A DNA stretch of 25,414 nucleotides from Candidatus Altarchaeota archaeon (GCA_018221005.1 JAAOXW010000012.1:1-25414), one strand, 5' to 3'; positions 7,969 to 15,987 are shown, numbered from the stretch's first letter. Translations and numbers: made by a program. Notes: generated by a model from the letters alone, not told the origin.

Positions 7969-9065
7969 CCAACTGTCACCTCTATTGACGTTTCTCCCTT
8001 CTCATTGTCAACACTCGCCTCTATTTTTATTTTGTATCTACCTGCGGTTGATGGCAAAATTATTTTTTGATAGAAGAGTCCTATATTATCTGTCCGAGTT
8101 ACATAGGTTGCTGAGTTTATGGTCATTCGAACTTCTGCATCTTGCAGTGGCATATTGTCGGTACTTAACACTGTTCCAGTTAAATCCATTAATGCACCTG
8201 ATTGGAATACCTCATATGGCTCTTCAACAGAGATTACCAGTTGTTGAGTAGGAATAAACATCATAAATGCAAGTGTTCCTACAGTTAGCATAATCATCAA
8301 GTGTTTTAGGCCCGCAACTATTGAACCTTCACCAACTTGGCCTGCTAGCAAACCTGAGAAAATTGCTTGCATTATTATCATGTGAAAAAAGAGGGTTCGG
8401 TAAACCGTTGGATCCAAATTTCCCATAGTTAGCCCAACCCCCCCAATGTCTTGGGCCCCCGTTAGCGAAAACATAGGTAAAAGGATGCGGTTAAGTGCAA
8501 TAATAATAACTATGAAAATAAAGTAAATAGCATACATGATTACCAGTTGCTGATTAAACTTACTGGCTCTGTCAGCTTCCAATTCCTTTATCAAACGTGA
8601 ACTGTCTGCAACACTACTCATAACTTCTGCGACATCCCCCCCACTTCTAAAGGCTTCAAGAATAATTGCGGAACTCCGTCTTAAGAATTTTGAATCACCC
8701 ATCCTGTTTGAAAAAAGTTTCAGAACTTTTGGGAAAGGAATGCCCCAACTAATTTGTGCAGACATTTTTTTGATTTCAGGACTGAGTGCACCATAATCCA
8801 TCTTGCTCGCGTTCACTGTTGCCTGTGGCAGATTTATTCCAGACCTATGCGCCTCCGAAAGCATACGAAGAAAGTCAGGAAATGCTGTCTCCATCAGTTG
8901 AATTTTACTGTATCTTATGTATCTGTGTATGAAGAATGGCGTGAAGCCCATGATGATTATTAAAGGTATGAAGGGAAGTGCAGCACTAAGACTAAAGCCC
9001 TTCAGTGCTAGAACTACTAACAGTGATAGTCCCGAAATTCCAATTGATATATGTAACATTTTCAT
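7965..9065 (-). CDS. TadC/GspF-type platform protein with C-terminal Ig-like domain
   Basis: 366 aa from ATG 9065. Two hydrophobic segments (about 6-50) precede a cytoplasmic T2SSF domain (MLSEAHRSGINLPQATVNAS ... FRSGGDVAEVMSSVADSS), then several membrane helices (about 165-280). The last 85 residues (LTGTVLSTDNMPLQDAEVRM ... GETSIEVTV) look like a carboxypeptidase-regulatory/Ig-like beta domain that would face outside the cell. This tail is not part of ordinary platform proteins. ATG 9071 directly follows the upstream stop; 9065 is preferred because GGAGTGA lies six bases before it. It pairs with the next platform protein upstream to anchor the ATPase. Confidence 0.85.
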   Translation of the reverse strand: MKMLHISIGISGLSLLVVLALKGFSLSAALPFIPLIIIMGFTPFFIHRYIRYSKIQLMETAFPDFLRMLSEAHRSGINLPQATVNASKMDYGALSPEIKKMSAQISWGIPFPKVLKLFSNRMGDSKFLRRSSAIILEAFRSGGDVAEVMSSVADSSRLIKELEADRASKFNQQLVIMYAIYFIFIVIIIALNRILLPMFSLTGAQDIGGVGLTMGNLDPTVYRTLFFHMIIMQAIFSGLLAGQVGEGSIVAGLKHLMIMLTVGTLAFMMFIPTQQLVISVEEPYEVFQSGALMDLTGTVLSTDNMPLQDAEVRMTINSATYVTRTDNIGLFYQKIILPSTAGRYKIKIEASVDNEKGETSIEVTVG

Positions 9066-9071
9066 CTTCAT

Positions 9072-9944
9072 TCACTCCGGGCTTAACCCTGAAATTAATA
9101 TCATAAACATTATTGATATCATAGGTATTCCAAAGTATATTACCATTCTCACCAATGCTAAACTCTCTCCGCCCCCCATCATTCCTAATATGATTCCCAT
9201 GATTATGAAAAAGATTGAACCTACAATAACTGCCGTGATGTAAATTTCAATGAGTATTGAAAGTTGGTCCACAAACTTGTCTAAGAATCTTCGGTAGTCC
9301 GCCATTGAACTGTTTGACTTTATGACTAGAAACTTTTTGATATCCCCCCCAGTAGTGATGGTACTTTTTATGCCCCAAAGTAGTTCTCTTAAGGCCGTGC
9401 TGGGTGTTCTTTCCGCCGCCCTTTCTATCGCTGTGGCGATATCCACCCCCATAAGTTTTACATCTCGAGTAATTCTTGACGCCTCTTTTGCAACATAACC
9501 GAATTCCTCAAAACGCCCCAAGACTTCAAACATTTGAGCAGGGGTCATCCCTGAGTTTGCGAGAGTTGCCATATATATGGTCGCAAATGGCAAGTTGTTT
9601 GTAATGTTTTTTTTAATGTCGGATACCCTTGCACCCGGATAAATGTAACCTACAATAAAAATTAGTAGAGCAAGTGCCAAAGTTCCAAATATCAAAATCA
9701 TGAGTGAAAGAATCGGTGATGCTCCAAGTAACAATACAAGAAGACCTATTGGAAAGGTGATAAAGAGTGGAAGAATTATTGCCGTCATAATAAGCAAACT
9801 AGAAAACTCTTCTCCAGTGTGGGGGAGGTTGGCCTGCTTCATAGTTACTGTCATTTGTTCGCTTATACCTAAGTCTTCGGCAAGTTTTCCGAAATGCTTA
9901 AGCGCTAGTTTCGTCAGCTTCCTGCTCAGCTTTTCTTCTGACAT
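9072..9944 (-). CDS. TadB/GspF-type platform protein
   Basis: 290 aa. A cytoplasmic N-terminus is followed by two hydrophobic helices (about 48-105). Then comes a T2SSF cytoplasmic domain with LPFATIYMATLANSGMTPAQ and ERTPSTALRELLWGIKSTITTGGD, and the end (about 225-287) is two or three membrane helices. It is the first of two split platform subunits; many archaeal pilus systems carry both halves in one FlaJ-like chain. The start ATG 9944 lies 47 bases inside the end of the ATPase gene, an unusually long overlap, but the residues before the first helix read as normal cytoplasmic sequence. Confidence 0.88.
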   Translation of the reverse strand: MSEEKLSRKLTKLALKHFGKLAEDLGISEQMTVTMKQANLPHTGEEFSSLLIMTAIILPLFITFPIGLLVLLLGASPILSLMILIFGTLALALLIFIVGYIYPGARVSDIKKNITNNLPFATIYMATLANSGMTPAQMFEVLGRFEEFGYVAKEASRITRDVKLMGVDIATAIERAAERTPSTALRELLWGIKSTITTGGDIKKFLVIKSNSSMADYRRFLDKFVDQLSILIEIYITAVIVGSIFFIIMGIILGMMGGGESLALVRMVIYFGIPMISIMFMILISGLSPE

Positions 9945-12069
9945 CTTTCATCACTTTCTCCATAACCTTTTCTGGGTCCGAATAATAGGAACGAATCCAC
10001 TGACTAAATTCCACAAAACCCGTCACGTTATTCATCCCGAGCCACTCTAGGAAGAGCGCTCGCCTCTTCAATTCCTTCATTATCATTTCATAATCAATAC
10101 CCCGGAACTCCGCAATTTTTTTCAAGATGATACTTTTTCCCGTCATTGCAATCTCATCAGTAACTGGATTCCATTCAAACATTTTATTTGGCAGAACTTT
10201 TTGGGCCTTTACATTAACCCCCATGTTTTCATTAATCTCTTTGATTCTTCTCACAAAACGACCCTTTATTTTGCTTTTTTCAAGAAACATAATGATGTCA
10301 AGGTTTTCAAGCAGTGCAGGGCTCAAGCTTATTGGTGGTGTGGTTAGGCGGTCCACTAAGCTCTGTAGTGAAGATGCATGGATTGTAGCAAGGGATGGAT
10401 GTCCCGTTGCCATACCTTGGAACATAACACTTGCCTCAGCACCCCTGACTTCCCCAACAATTACATAATCAGGCCTCTGTCTCAATGCAGCTTTGAGTAA
10501 GTCAAACATTTCAACTGCACCATATGATCGTTCTCCGTATCCCGGTCTAGCGACCTGTGGGACCCAGTTAGGATGCGGTAGCTTCAATTCGGCAGTATCT
10601 TCAATACTCACAACCTTTAGTTCAGGTCTTATGAATAAACTTGTTGCGTTAAGCATTGATGTTTTTCCAGTTGCAGTTGACCCCGCAATCAAAATACTCT
10701 TTCCGTATTCTATACAGAGCCACATGAACGCAAGAACTGTCGGGTTTGCAGTTCCAAATTCCATTAGTCTCGTCGGTGTAATTGGATCCTTTGTAAATTT
10801 CCGAATAGTAAAATTACTCCCCCTCCTTGCAATATCACTCCCAAGGGTAGTTTGTAAACGAGACCCATCCGGAAGTGAAGCATCCAGCAAGGGTCTAGCC
10901 ACACTAATATTTTTTCCACTCTTCTGTGCCAATTTTACTACAAAGCTGTCCAATTCATCCTTACCTTTGAATATTATGTTGGTCTTTATCTGACCATATT
11001 TTGGATTCCTGTGAAAAATATAGAGCGGAATATCAAAACCATCACAACTGATATCTTCGATTTCACCATCTGACATGAGGGGCTCAATTCGTCCGAGCCC
11101 CACAAAATCTCTAGTGATGTAGTATTCCAACTTTTGTGAAGTTTGAGGATTTATTTTGAAACCATAGAGATCAATAATGTCTCTAATCTTCCTACGCAAA
11201 TATTCAGTATGTTTTTTCATTTGATCCGGGACAAAAACTATATCTAATTTTTCTTCCAACTTGTCCTCTATTTTTTTGAGCATCTTGACCTCATGTGGTG
11301 AAAGTTTAGGTTCAAGCACATAGTAAATCAGTTCCTTACCTGCATCATGCCAATAGATGTGTGCCCATGCGTTGACCGGTTCACCCTGCTTTGGTTTGGC
11401 CGGAATAAGGGGATATCGAATATTGATGGTTGCCTTTTCCTTATCTCCCACTTCAAAGGGAACGTGATAAAGCTCTTGGACCTTTTCAATAATTCTCGGC
11501 CCACTCATATCTTTCAGAAGTGGAGCTACATAACCATAGGGAACCATGTATCTGTTTTTTTCACCCGCCCTACTTATTTCCGCACCAACTCTCTTTTCCT
11601 CCCTGCCCCTTTTTTGGTCTTCCTCTAATCTTGCCTTCATTTCAGGAGACAAAGTTTTCTCACTCCCCCCTGCCAATTTGATACGAAGTGCTTCAGATAC
11701 AGAAGGTGTATCTACACCCGGAATGGTTTCAGGCACAACCATTGGAACCCCCATGGGCATACGTTCAATCCTTGGCCCAATTTTTTGTGCAAGTTCTTGG
11801 ACTGCGTATCCTTCCGCTCCTGGGTCGGCCGCAACTCGTTGAGCCGCCACCTCTAGACTTTGTTTCTCTTGTTGAATAATTCTTTCAATTTTGGTGGTTT
11901 CAACTTTCTTACCTTTTTTCCCAAGTTGCGCCGCAACAACCTTGGCAGTTTTTTTCACTAAAGTTTTTTTAATCCTTTCAAGAACATTTTTGAGTGTACC
12001 GCTTGCCGCTGCTCTTTTTTTTTCCTTTGAACGACCACCAATTAGCTTGAAGCCCACAAGCATAAGCAT
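9898..12069 (-). CDS. Type IV pilus/secretion ATPase (TadA/FlaI/VirB11 superfamily) with long N-terminal extension
   Basis: 723 aa. The C-terminal half is a complete T2SSE motor: an N-domain (about 320-440), Walker A GSTATGKTS at 463-471 (Lys469), the aspartate-box-like segment SIEDTAELKLPH, Walker B YVIVGEVRG with Glu540, and a His-box (ATGHPSLATIHAS). Known role: hexameric ATPase driving filament assembly or export. Residues 1-200 are an added Lys/Arg/Glu-rich, partly coiled region without a recognisable fold. First gene of the eight-gene operon. ATG 12069 is used, but a TATA-like box at 12079-12087 sits about 26 bp before a GTG at 12057, which could be a leaderless start. Confidence 0.92.
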   Translation of the reverse strand: MLMLVGFKLIGGRSKEKKRAAASGTLKNVLERIKKTLVKKTAKVVAAQLGKKGKKVETTKIERIIQQEKQSLEVAAQRVAADPGAEGYAVQELAQKIGPRIERMPMGVPMVVPETIPGVDTPSVSEALRIKLAGGSEKTLSPEMKARLEEDQKRGREEKRVGAEISRAGEKNRYMVPYGYVAPLLKDMSGPRIIEKVQELYHVPFEVGDKEKATINIRYPLIPAKPKQGEPVNAWAHIYWHDAGKELIYYVLEPKLSPHEVKMLKKIEDKLEEKLDIVFVPDQMKKHTEYLRRKIRDIIDLYGFKINPQTSQKLEYYITRDFVGLGRIEPLMSDGEIEDISCDGFDIPLYIFHRNPKYGQIKTNIIFKGKDELDSFVVKLAQKSGKNISVARPLLDASLPDGSRLQTTLGSDIARRGSNFTIRKFTKDPITPTRLMEFGTANPTVLAFMWLCIEYGKSILIAGSTATGKTSMLNATSLFIRPELKVVSIEDTAELKLPHPNWVPQVARPGYGERSYGAVEMFDLLKAALRQRPDYVIVGEVRGAEASVMFQGMATGHPSLATIHASSLQSLVDRLTTPPISLSPALLENLDIIMFLEKSKIKGRFVRRIKEINENMGVNVKAQKVLPNKMFEWNPVTDEIAMTGKSIILKKIAEFRGIDYEMIMKELKRRALFLEWLGMNNVTGFVEFSQWIRSYYSDPEKVMEKVMKDVRRKAEQEADETSA

Positions 12070-12078
12070 TCTGCTACC

Positions 12079-12087
12079 ATTTAAACC
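12079..12087 (-). promoter_or_regulatory. TATA-like box before the pilus operon
   Basis: GGTTTAAAT lies in the 50-base gap upstream of the ATPase gene. It fits a leaderless GTG at 12057 but is too close for ATG 12069. A second A/T box (12109-12116, ATTTAAAA) would give a short leader to 12069. Which one works is unresolved. Confidence 0.35.
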
Positions 12088-12097
12088 TTATCTAGTC

Positions 12098-12103
12098 AAA
12101 AAA
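12098..12103 (-). terminator. Possible T-run terminator after the PAC2 gene
   Basis: Six T on the minus strand, about 17 bases past the PAC2 stop and before the pilus operon. Archaeal termination often uses such T-runs. It is short and unsupported by a hairpin. Confidence 0.3.
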
Positions 12104-12119
12104 GAACGTTTTAAATCCT

Positions 12120-12794
12120 TTAAACAAACATTCGGTCCTTGAGCGGATCTTCAGTCTGGTCTAATTCCTTAATTCGCTTTTCCACTTTCTTAGCGTCCTT
12201 CTCCAAATCCTTAGTGTCCAATTCAAAGTTCAAGACACTAGAAAGATGATTTATTGCTCTTGAAGCTGCCTTTGGGTCTGGTAAACTAGACGATGCACTT
12301 GCTAAAACACACACAACAGGAAGCCCCAGTTTTTCTCCATAAATTAGGGCGGATGCCATTGGTCCAAAAACCGTAATCTCACTGTCCAAGGGACTCAATT
12401 TTAATTTCTTTATCAGTTTCTTCCCATGAGAATTAGACACACCAAAAAAAGCCTTTTTATTGTTCGACGCCAAACCACCAATAACTATTAACTCCTTTAC
12501 TCCTGCACCTTTCATGGCCTTGATGTTGTCCTCAATAACGTGGTTTAAGATATCTCGCTCGGCCATAATGCTGATTTTCATAAAACCCAAATCCCCCTTC
12601 GAATGAAATTCAACAGGCATCTCAAGTTTGTCCTTCCCTGCAAAGATTACGGCAGGTAGCTCATGGTTAAAATACCAATCCACTCGACTGGTGTTGAGTT
12701 TTCTCACCATGAAGTCTATTGAGATAAACCCTACAAAACCAATTCCATGAAAACCAGTTATGACTGTTTTTCCCTTTAGCGCTTCAATACCCAC
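12120..12794 (-). CDS. PAC2-family protein (proteasome assembly chaperone homologue)
   Basis: 224 aa. The N-terminus GKTVITGFHGIGFVGFISIDFM and the core KELIVIGGLASNNKK ... VFGPMASALIYGEKLGLPVVCVL fit the PAC2/COG2047 fold with its Gly-rich loops. The last 35 residues are a charged helix ending D-R-M-F-V. Archaeal PbaA/PbaB homologues act in proteasome assembly, and some end in a hydrophobic-Tyr-X motif that docks into the 20S ring. Here the tail has Phe in the Tyr position. The start is GTG 12794, with a TATA-like box centred about 24 bp upstream. It follows the Sua5-CCA gene after 33 bases. Confidence 0.8.
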   Translation of the reverse strand: MGIEALKGKTVITGFHGIGFVGFISIDFMVRKLNTSRVDWYFNHELPAVIFAGKDKLEMPVEFHSKGDLGFMKISIMAERDILNHVIEDNIKAMKGAGVKELIVIGGLASNNKKAFFGVSNSHGKKLIKKLKLSPLDSEITVFGPMASALIYGEKLGLPVVCVLASASSSLPDPKAASRAINHLSSVLNFELDTKDLEKDAKKVEKRIKELDQTEDPLKDRMFV

Positions 12795-12814
12795 AACCTG
12801 TCAGATGTGCCCCG

Positions 12815-12822
12815 TTTATATG
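12815..12822 (-). promoter_or_regulatory. TATA-like box for the PAC2 gene
   Basis: CATATAAA is centred about 24 bp before GTG 12794, the spacing seen at other apparent leaderless starts in this window. It overlaps the region just after the upstream stop. Confidence 0.45.
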
Positions 12823-12827
12823 AATTC

Positions 12828-14594
12828 CTAAAGCTCCCATATTTCTTTGTTAATAAGAAACTTACAAACGAATTGTTTTTCACCCTCATAATATTTCTTA
12901 TAAGCGTGAAACATGGAGTGCCCCGGATAAACATCCGGTCTCCCAATTTTATCTTCAATCCCCAGAACCAATTGTGAAAAATCTCGAAATCTGGGTTCAG
13001 TGAAAGCCCACACTCTGTCGTCAATAACAAAATTCAAAGCATTTTTTGTTGTGAAGTTTTCACAATGTTTTTTTGAGTTGAGGGGGGGCCCCACATCAAC
13101 TTTCACATTTTTTGTCAGAGCCGCAAGTTCAAACAAGATTATTATTTTTCTCCCCACGAAGACTTCATGTCGATTCACAATGTAATCTTCCTTACTTGCA
13201 ATTCTTGAAATTTTTCTTGCATATCTTCTTGCCATGCCCCAAGCTGCATCATCAGTAACAAGGTCCTCTGGCTTTTTTATTTCAATTAATAATTTATTTG
13301 AAGTAGCTTCTAATTTATCGAAAACCGGAATCTCTCGCGGAAAGAAAAAGTTCCAATAAGGTGTATCGAGATACGCTCGGATAGCCTTTTTGAAGTTAGT
13401 GAAGGTCTTGTTGTTAAGAGACGCCAAAACATTCCTTTTCTTATCAACCGGGTCTTTCTCAAGCACAGGCCACTTTAGATTTACTAACTCTTCCAGGAAA
13501 GGGATGAATCCCCCGTTTTTGGCCACCAAAACCTCAATTGCATAGCTACTGAGGCCCTGAACTTCCAAATCTGCACCATAGACTCCAACGCCCTTACAGA
13601 ATTGTTTCGCAATTAATATTTCATCTTTAAGTTTTCGGTCTAATTCTTTTACCCACTTAACATGCCATATGCTCCGGTCTGCGGCAGACAGAACTTCTCC
13701 CTTCTTAGTCTTGTATGCGGGAATAAATTCCAAAGACACCCCCTTGTAATCTTCGACTTTGAGATAGGGATGCTGTGCATAATTTGTTTCAACCTTTCCA
13801 AATTTTCCCGCAACCTTTTTTAAATCATCAAGGTGGTCTTCCAAATTGGTACCCTTTCTAAAGAAGAAGAAAAAGTCAATATCTGAAACCTTATCCAAGT
13901 AAGTATCCTTTGCAATACTTCCTCCGCAGAGGACTTTATTCCCAACAACTTTTCTCGCTTCCCTTAGAACTTCACTAACAATTTTATTCACATGCTTTCG
14001 CGTGTGGGTGGTTGGCCTAATTTTTTTCAAAGCGGTGAATGCAAAGTAATGTTTCAGCACTTCGGCCTTACTAATAGTACCTTCCCTTATGAATTTTCGA
14101 CCATCCGGATTAAACATGGTTGAAACGGGTCTTTTCTGGAGTTTTTTTAGAACCTTCACAACCGGAATATCAAAATGCTCCAAAACATCCTCTGGTGAAT
14201 ATGCTGGAGCTTTCCCACTCAAATTGGCTGATGTTGCAATTAAGGGGCGCCCCGTTGCTTTCAGGAGTTGATTTGCAATTTCATTGGGGGTAAGTCTGAA
14301 AGCACCAATCCATGGAAATCTGGTGCTGACTGTGAAACTAACTGGGCCGGGATGCATCTTTTCACTCAAGTATTCAATTACTTCCGGAACATGGGCTACC
14401 GTCTTCAACTGTTTTATTGACTCAACTAAAATTGGCATTTTTTTATTGTGTAATCTTTTCTTTAATTTGTAAATTAATTCCACCGCATTTCTGTTAGTGG
14501 CATCCGCACCAAATGCAAAGGCAGTTTCTGTTGGGAAGGCCACAACCTGACCTAATTTGATAAGCTTTGCAGCTTGTTCAACGGAAACCATCAT
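12828..14594 (-). CDS. Fusion of Sua5/YrdC (threonylcarbamoyl-AMP synthase) and archaeal CCA-adding enzyme
   Basis: 588 aa. Residues about 1-185 are a YrdC domain: VVAFPTETAFAFGADATN, HPGPVSFTV, the Arg in GAFRLTPN, IATSANLSGK and the final STMFNPDGRKFIREGTIS. This domain makes threonylcarbamoyl-AMP for tRNA t6A37. Residues about 195-588 are a class I CCA nucleotidyltransferase: CGGSIAKDTYLDKVSDIDFF places the catalytic pair at Asp238/Asp240, and SLEFIPAYK is the likely third-carboxylate strand, with Glu. The Sua5 C-terminal domain is absent and the CCA part takes its place. ATG 14594 is chosen over the in-frame ATG 11 codons upstream because a TATA box ends 18 bases before it. Both activities mature tRNA, so the fusion is functionally coherent. 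Confidence 0.92.
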   Translation of the reverse strand: MMVSVEQAAKLIKLGQVVAFPTETAFAFGADATNRNAVELIYKLKKRLHNKKMPILVESIKQLKTVAHVPEVIEYLSEKMHPGPVSFTVSTRFPWIGAFRLTPNEIANQLLKATGRPLIATSANLSGKAPAYSPEDVLEHFDIPVVKVLKKLQKRPVSTMFNPDGRKFIREGTISKAEVLKHYFAFTALKKIRPTTHTRKHVNKIVSEVLREARKVVGNKVLCGGSIAKDTYLDKVSDIDFFFFFRKGTNLEDHLDDLKKVAGKFGKVETNYAQHPYLKVEDYKGVSLEFIPAYKTKKGEVLSAADRSIWHVKWVKELDRKLKDEILIAKQFCKGVGVYGADLEVQGLSSYAIEVLVAKNGGFIPFLEELVNLKWPVLEKDPVDKKRNVLASLNNKTFTNFKKAIRAYLDTPYWNFFFPREIPVFDKLEATSNKLLIEIKKPEDLVTDDAAWGMARRYARKISRIASKEDYIVNRHEVFVGRKIIILFELAALTKNVKVDVGPPLNSKKHCENFTTKNALNFVIDDRVWAFTEPRFRDFSQLVLGIEDKIGRPDVYPGHSMFHAYKKYYEGEKQFVCKFLINKEIWEL

Positions 14595-14612
14595 GTAGTA
14601 TACCCTCTCAAG

Positions 14613-14622
14613 AATATATAAA
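14613..14622 (-). promoter_or_regulatory. TATA box for the Sua5-CCA gene
   Basis: TTTATATATT is centred about 23-24 bp before ATG 14594. This predicts a leaderless transcript and rules against the longer start at 14627, which would put the box inside the coding region. Confidence 0.65.
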
Positions 14623-14645
14623 ATCAAAACCTATTCGGTGTCGAC

Positions 14646-15032
14646 TCACTTGGCCCCAATAATGATTGCCCAGTCCCTTGGACTAATGAAGCCTTCTATG
14701 GCGCCTTTTGCATCAATCACAATAATGCCGTGGGGTTTAAACTGAGCCACCTTCTGCTTGACAAGTTCCATGTCCTCTTGGTCTGTAACCTTTAGAATGG
14801 ATTTGTCCATTATATCCTCTATTTTGGTTTTGCCTGCGGGTTTAGTTCCCACCACACAACTCCTAATAATGGTGTCCAAATAGACTATACCGACCGGTTC
14901 CCCTGCCTTCACAACGATTGAAGCAATTATGGCTGGAAAGCCATCTAGAATCTTGCTTGCAACTGCCTTGGCTTTGTCGGCAGGCGCAACTGTGACATAT
15001 TCATCCCTATACTCAACATCAGCGACCTTCAT
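14646..15032 (-). CDS. CBS-domain pair protein
   Basis: 128 aa made of two CBS motifs. The first (about 1-60) ends in EPVGIVYLDTIIRSCV. The second starts at IEDIMDKSILKVTDQEDMEL and ends in IEGFISPRDWAIIIG, the usual strand-helix close. Such stand-alone pairs bind adenosyl ligands or regulate partners (family knowledge); the ligand is not predictable here. It starts at ATG 15032, divergent from methionine aminopeptidase across a 46-base gap. A symmetric TATA-like box lies midway. The next gene, Sua5-CCA, has its own TATA box, so the two may be separately transcribed. Confidence 0.85.
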   Translation of the reverse strand: MKVADVEYRDEYVTVAPADKAKAVASKILDGFPAIIASIVVKAGEPVGIVYLDTIIRSCVVGTKPAGKTKIEDIMDKSILKVTDQEDMELVKQKVAQFKPHGIIVIDAKGAIEGFISPRDWAIIIGAK

Positions 15033-15051
15033 AACAGCAAAAGCATATACT

Positions 15052-15060
15052 CTTATTTAG
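15052..15060. promoter_or_regulatory. Shared symmetric TATA-like element between divergent genes
   Basis: CTTATTTAG reads CTAAATAAG on the other strand, so both orientations look TATA-like. Its centre (15056) is 24 bp from the CBS start (15032) and 23 bp from the methionine aminopeptidase ATG (15079). No other A/T box in the gap fits both starts. Confidence 0.5.
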
Positions 15061-15078
15061 GGCTTTCCATGGTATTTG

Positions 15079-15945
15079 ATGGATATGCAGGCAAATGTGG
15101 AGGCAGCAGGCAAAGTTTCTTCAAAAATTAGGCTAAAGCTTCCCAAGTTAATCCGCCCTGACGCAACCTACTATTCGATAGTTGAGTTTGTTGAAGTAGA
15201 ACTTGCAAAAGCAGGCATCAAACCAGCTTTCCCTGTAAATGTAAGTGTAAATGCAGTTGCTGCCCATTTTGGACCCACAAAAACAGATAAAGATGTTTTC
15301 AAAACAGGAGACATAATTAAAGTTGATTTTGGAGCACATCTCGACGGTTGGCCAGTGGACAGTTCCTCCACCTTTGACTTGGGAGATAACGAAGCCTTGG
15401 TTTTGGCCGCAAAAGAGGCGCTCGAATCAGCACTTACTATCATAACTTCCCGAGGACCGGAGGCTACCCTTTCTGAAATTGGCAAAGTCATTGAGACTTC
15501 CATAAAAAATAGAGGTTTTGTTCCCATTTCAAATCTGACAGGCCACAGCATGGAGCAATGGGAGCTCCACAGCGGTTTGAGTATCCACAACTATGATTCC
15601 GGAAGTGACAAAGCCATCGGTGAAGGTTTATTTGCCGTGGAGCCCTTCGCAACTACAGGAGCAGGCCAAGTTCGTGAAGGCGCACCCTCTTCAATATACA
15701 AGCTTGTGCGCCCCCAACCCCAACGTCTGCCGCAACTTCGACATCTAATGAAGGAAATTCAAGCCTTTGGAACCTTGCCATTTTCTGGGGGGTGGGTAAG
15801 TGAGCCAAGATATTTGTCGATGCTGGTGAAGCAAGGAGTACTACACAACTACCCGCAACTGGTGGAGGTGCAGTCAGGCCTAGTCAGCCAATTTGAGCAC
15901 ACCGTTCTGGTAAATGAAGGAAAAGTGAAAGTGGTCACGCTTTAG
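15079..15945 (+). CDS. map: Methionine aminopeptidase, type II
   Basis: 288 aa, the usual archaeal length. It removes the initiator Met from nascent proteins in the cytoplasm. The metal ligands are visible in order: two Asp in KVDFGAHLDGWPVDSSST, His in NLTGHSMEQWELHSG, Glu in GLFAVEPFATTG and the final Glu in FEHTVLVNEG. The GHSMEQWELHSG region with its following insert is the type II pattern. ATG 15079 is chosen from closely spaced TTG 15076, ATG 15079 and ATG 15085 because it lies 23 bp past the TATA-like centre. It is monocistronic or followed at once by the pilus ATPase, which has its own TATA box. Confidence 0.95.
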   Translation: MDMQANVEAAGKVSSKIRLKLPKLIRPDATYYSIVEFVEVELAKAGIKPAFPVNVSVNAVAAHFGPTKTDKDVFKTGDIIKVDFGAHLDGWPVDSSSTFDLGDNEALVLAAKEALESALTIITSRGPEATLSEIGKVIETSIKNRGFVPISNLTGHSMEQWELHSGLSIHNYDSGSDKAIGEGLFAVEPFATTGAGQVREGAPSSIYKLVRPQPQRLPQLRHLMKEIQAFGTLPFSGGWVSEPRYLSMLVKQGVLHNYPQLVEVQSGLVSQFEHTVLVNEGKVKVVTL

Positions 15946-15960
15946 CGGATGACCGTTTGG

Positions 15961-15970
15961 CTTTATATTT
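15961..15970 (+). promoter_or_regulatory. TATA box for the second pilus ATPase
   Basis: CTTTATATTT lies just after the methionine aminopeptidase stop and is centred about 23 bp before ATG 15988. It supports a leaderless start there rather than an earlier in-frame codon at 15949. Confidence 0.65.
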
Positions 15971-15987
15971 TCCAGACCTATTACTAC

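Noticed and set aside
10493..10993. 166-codon plus-strand frame opposite the first ATPase
   Set aside because: It lies antisense to the Walker A region of a complete ATPase.
7965..12069. Bacterial tad locus acquired by transfer
   Set aside because: Class III KGQSS signals, archaeal neighbours and base composition like the surrounding genes argue for a native archaeal system.
12828..14627. Upstream ATG for the Sua5-CCA fusion
   Set aside because: It would place a good TATA box inside the coding region; the start at 14594 fits a leaderless transcript.
15171..15590. 139-codon minus-strand frame opposite methionine aminopeptidase
   Set aside because: The plus strand carries a complete conserved enzyme; the reverse frame has no recognisable features.
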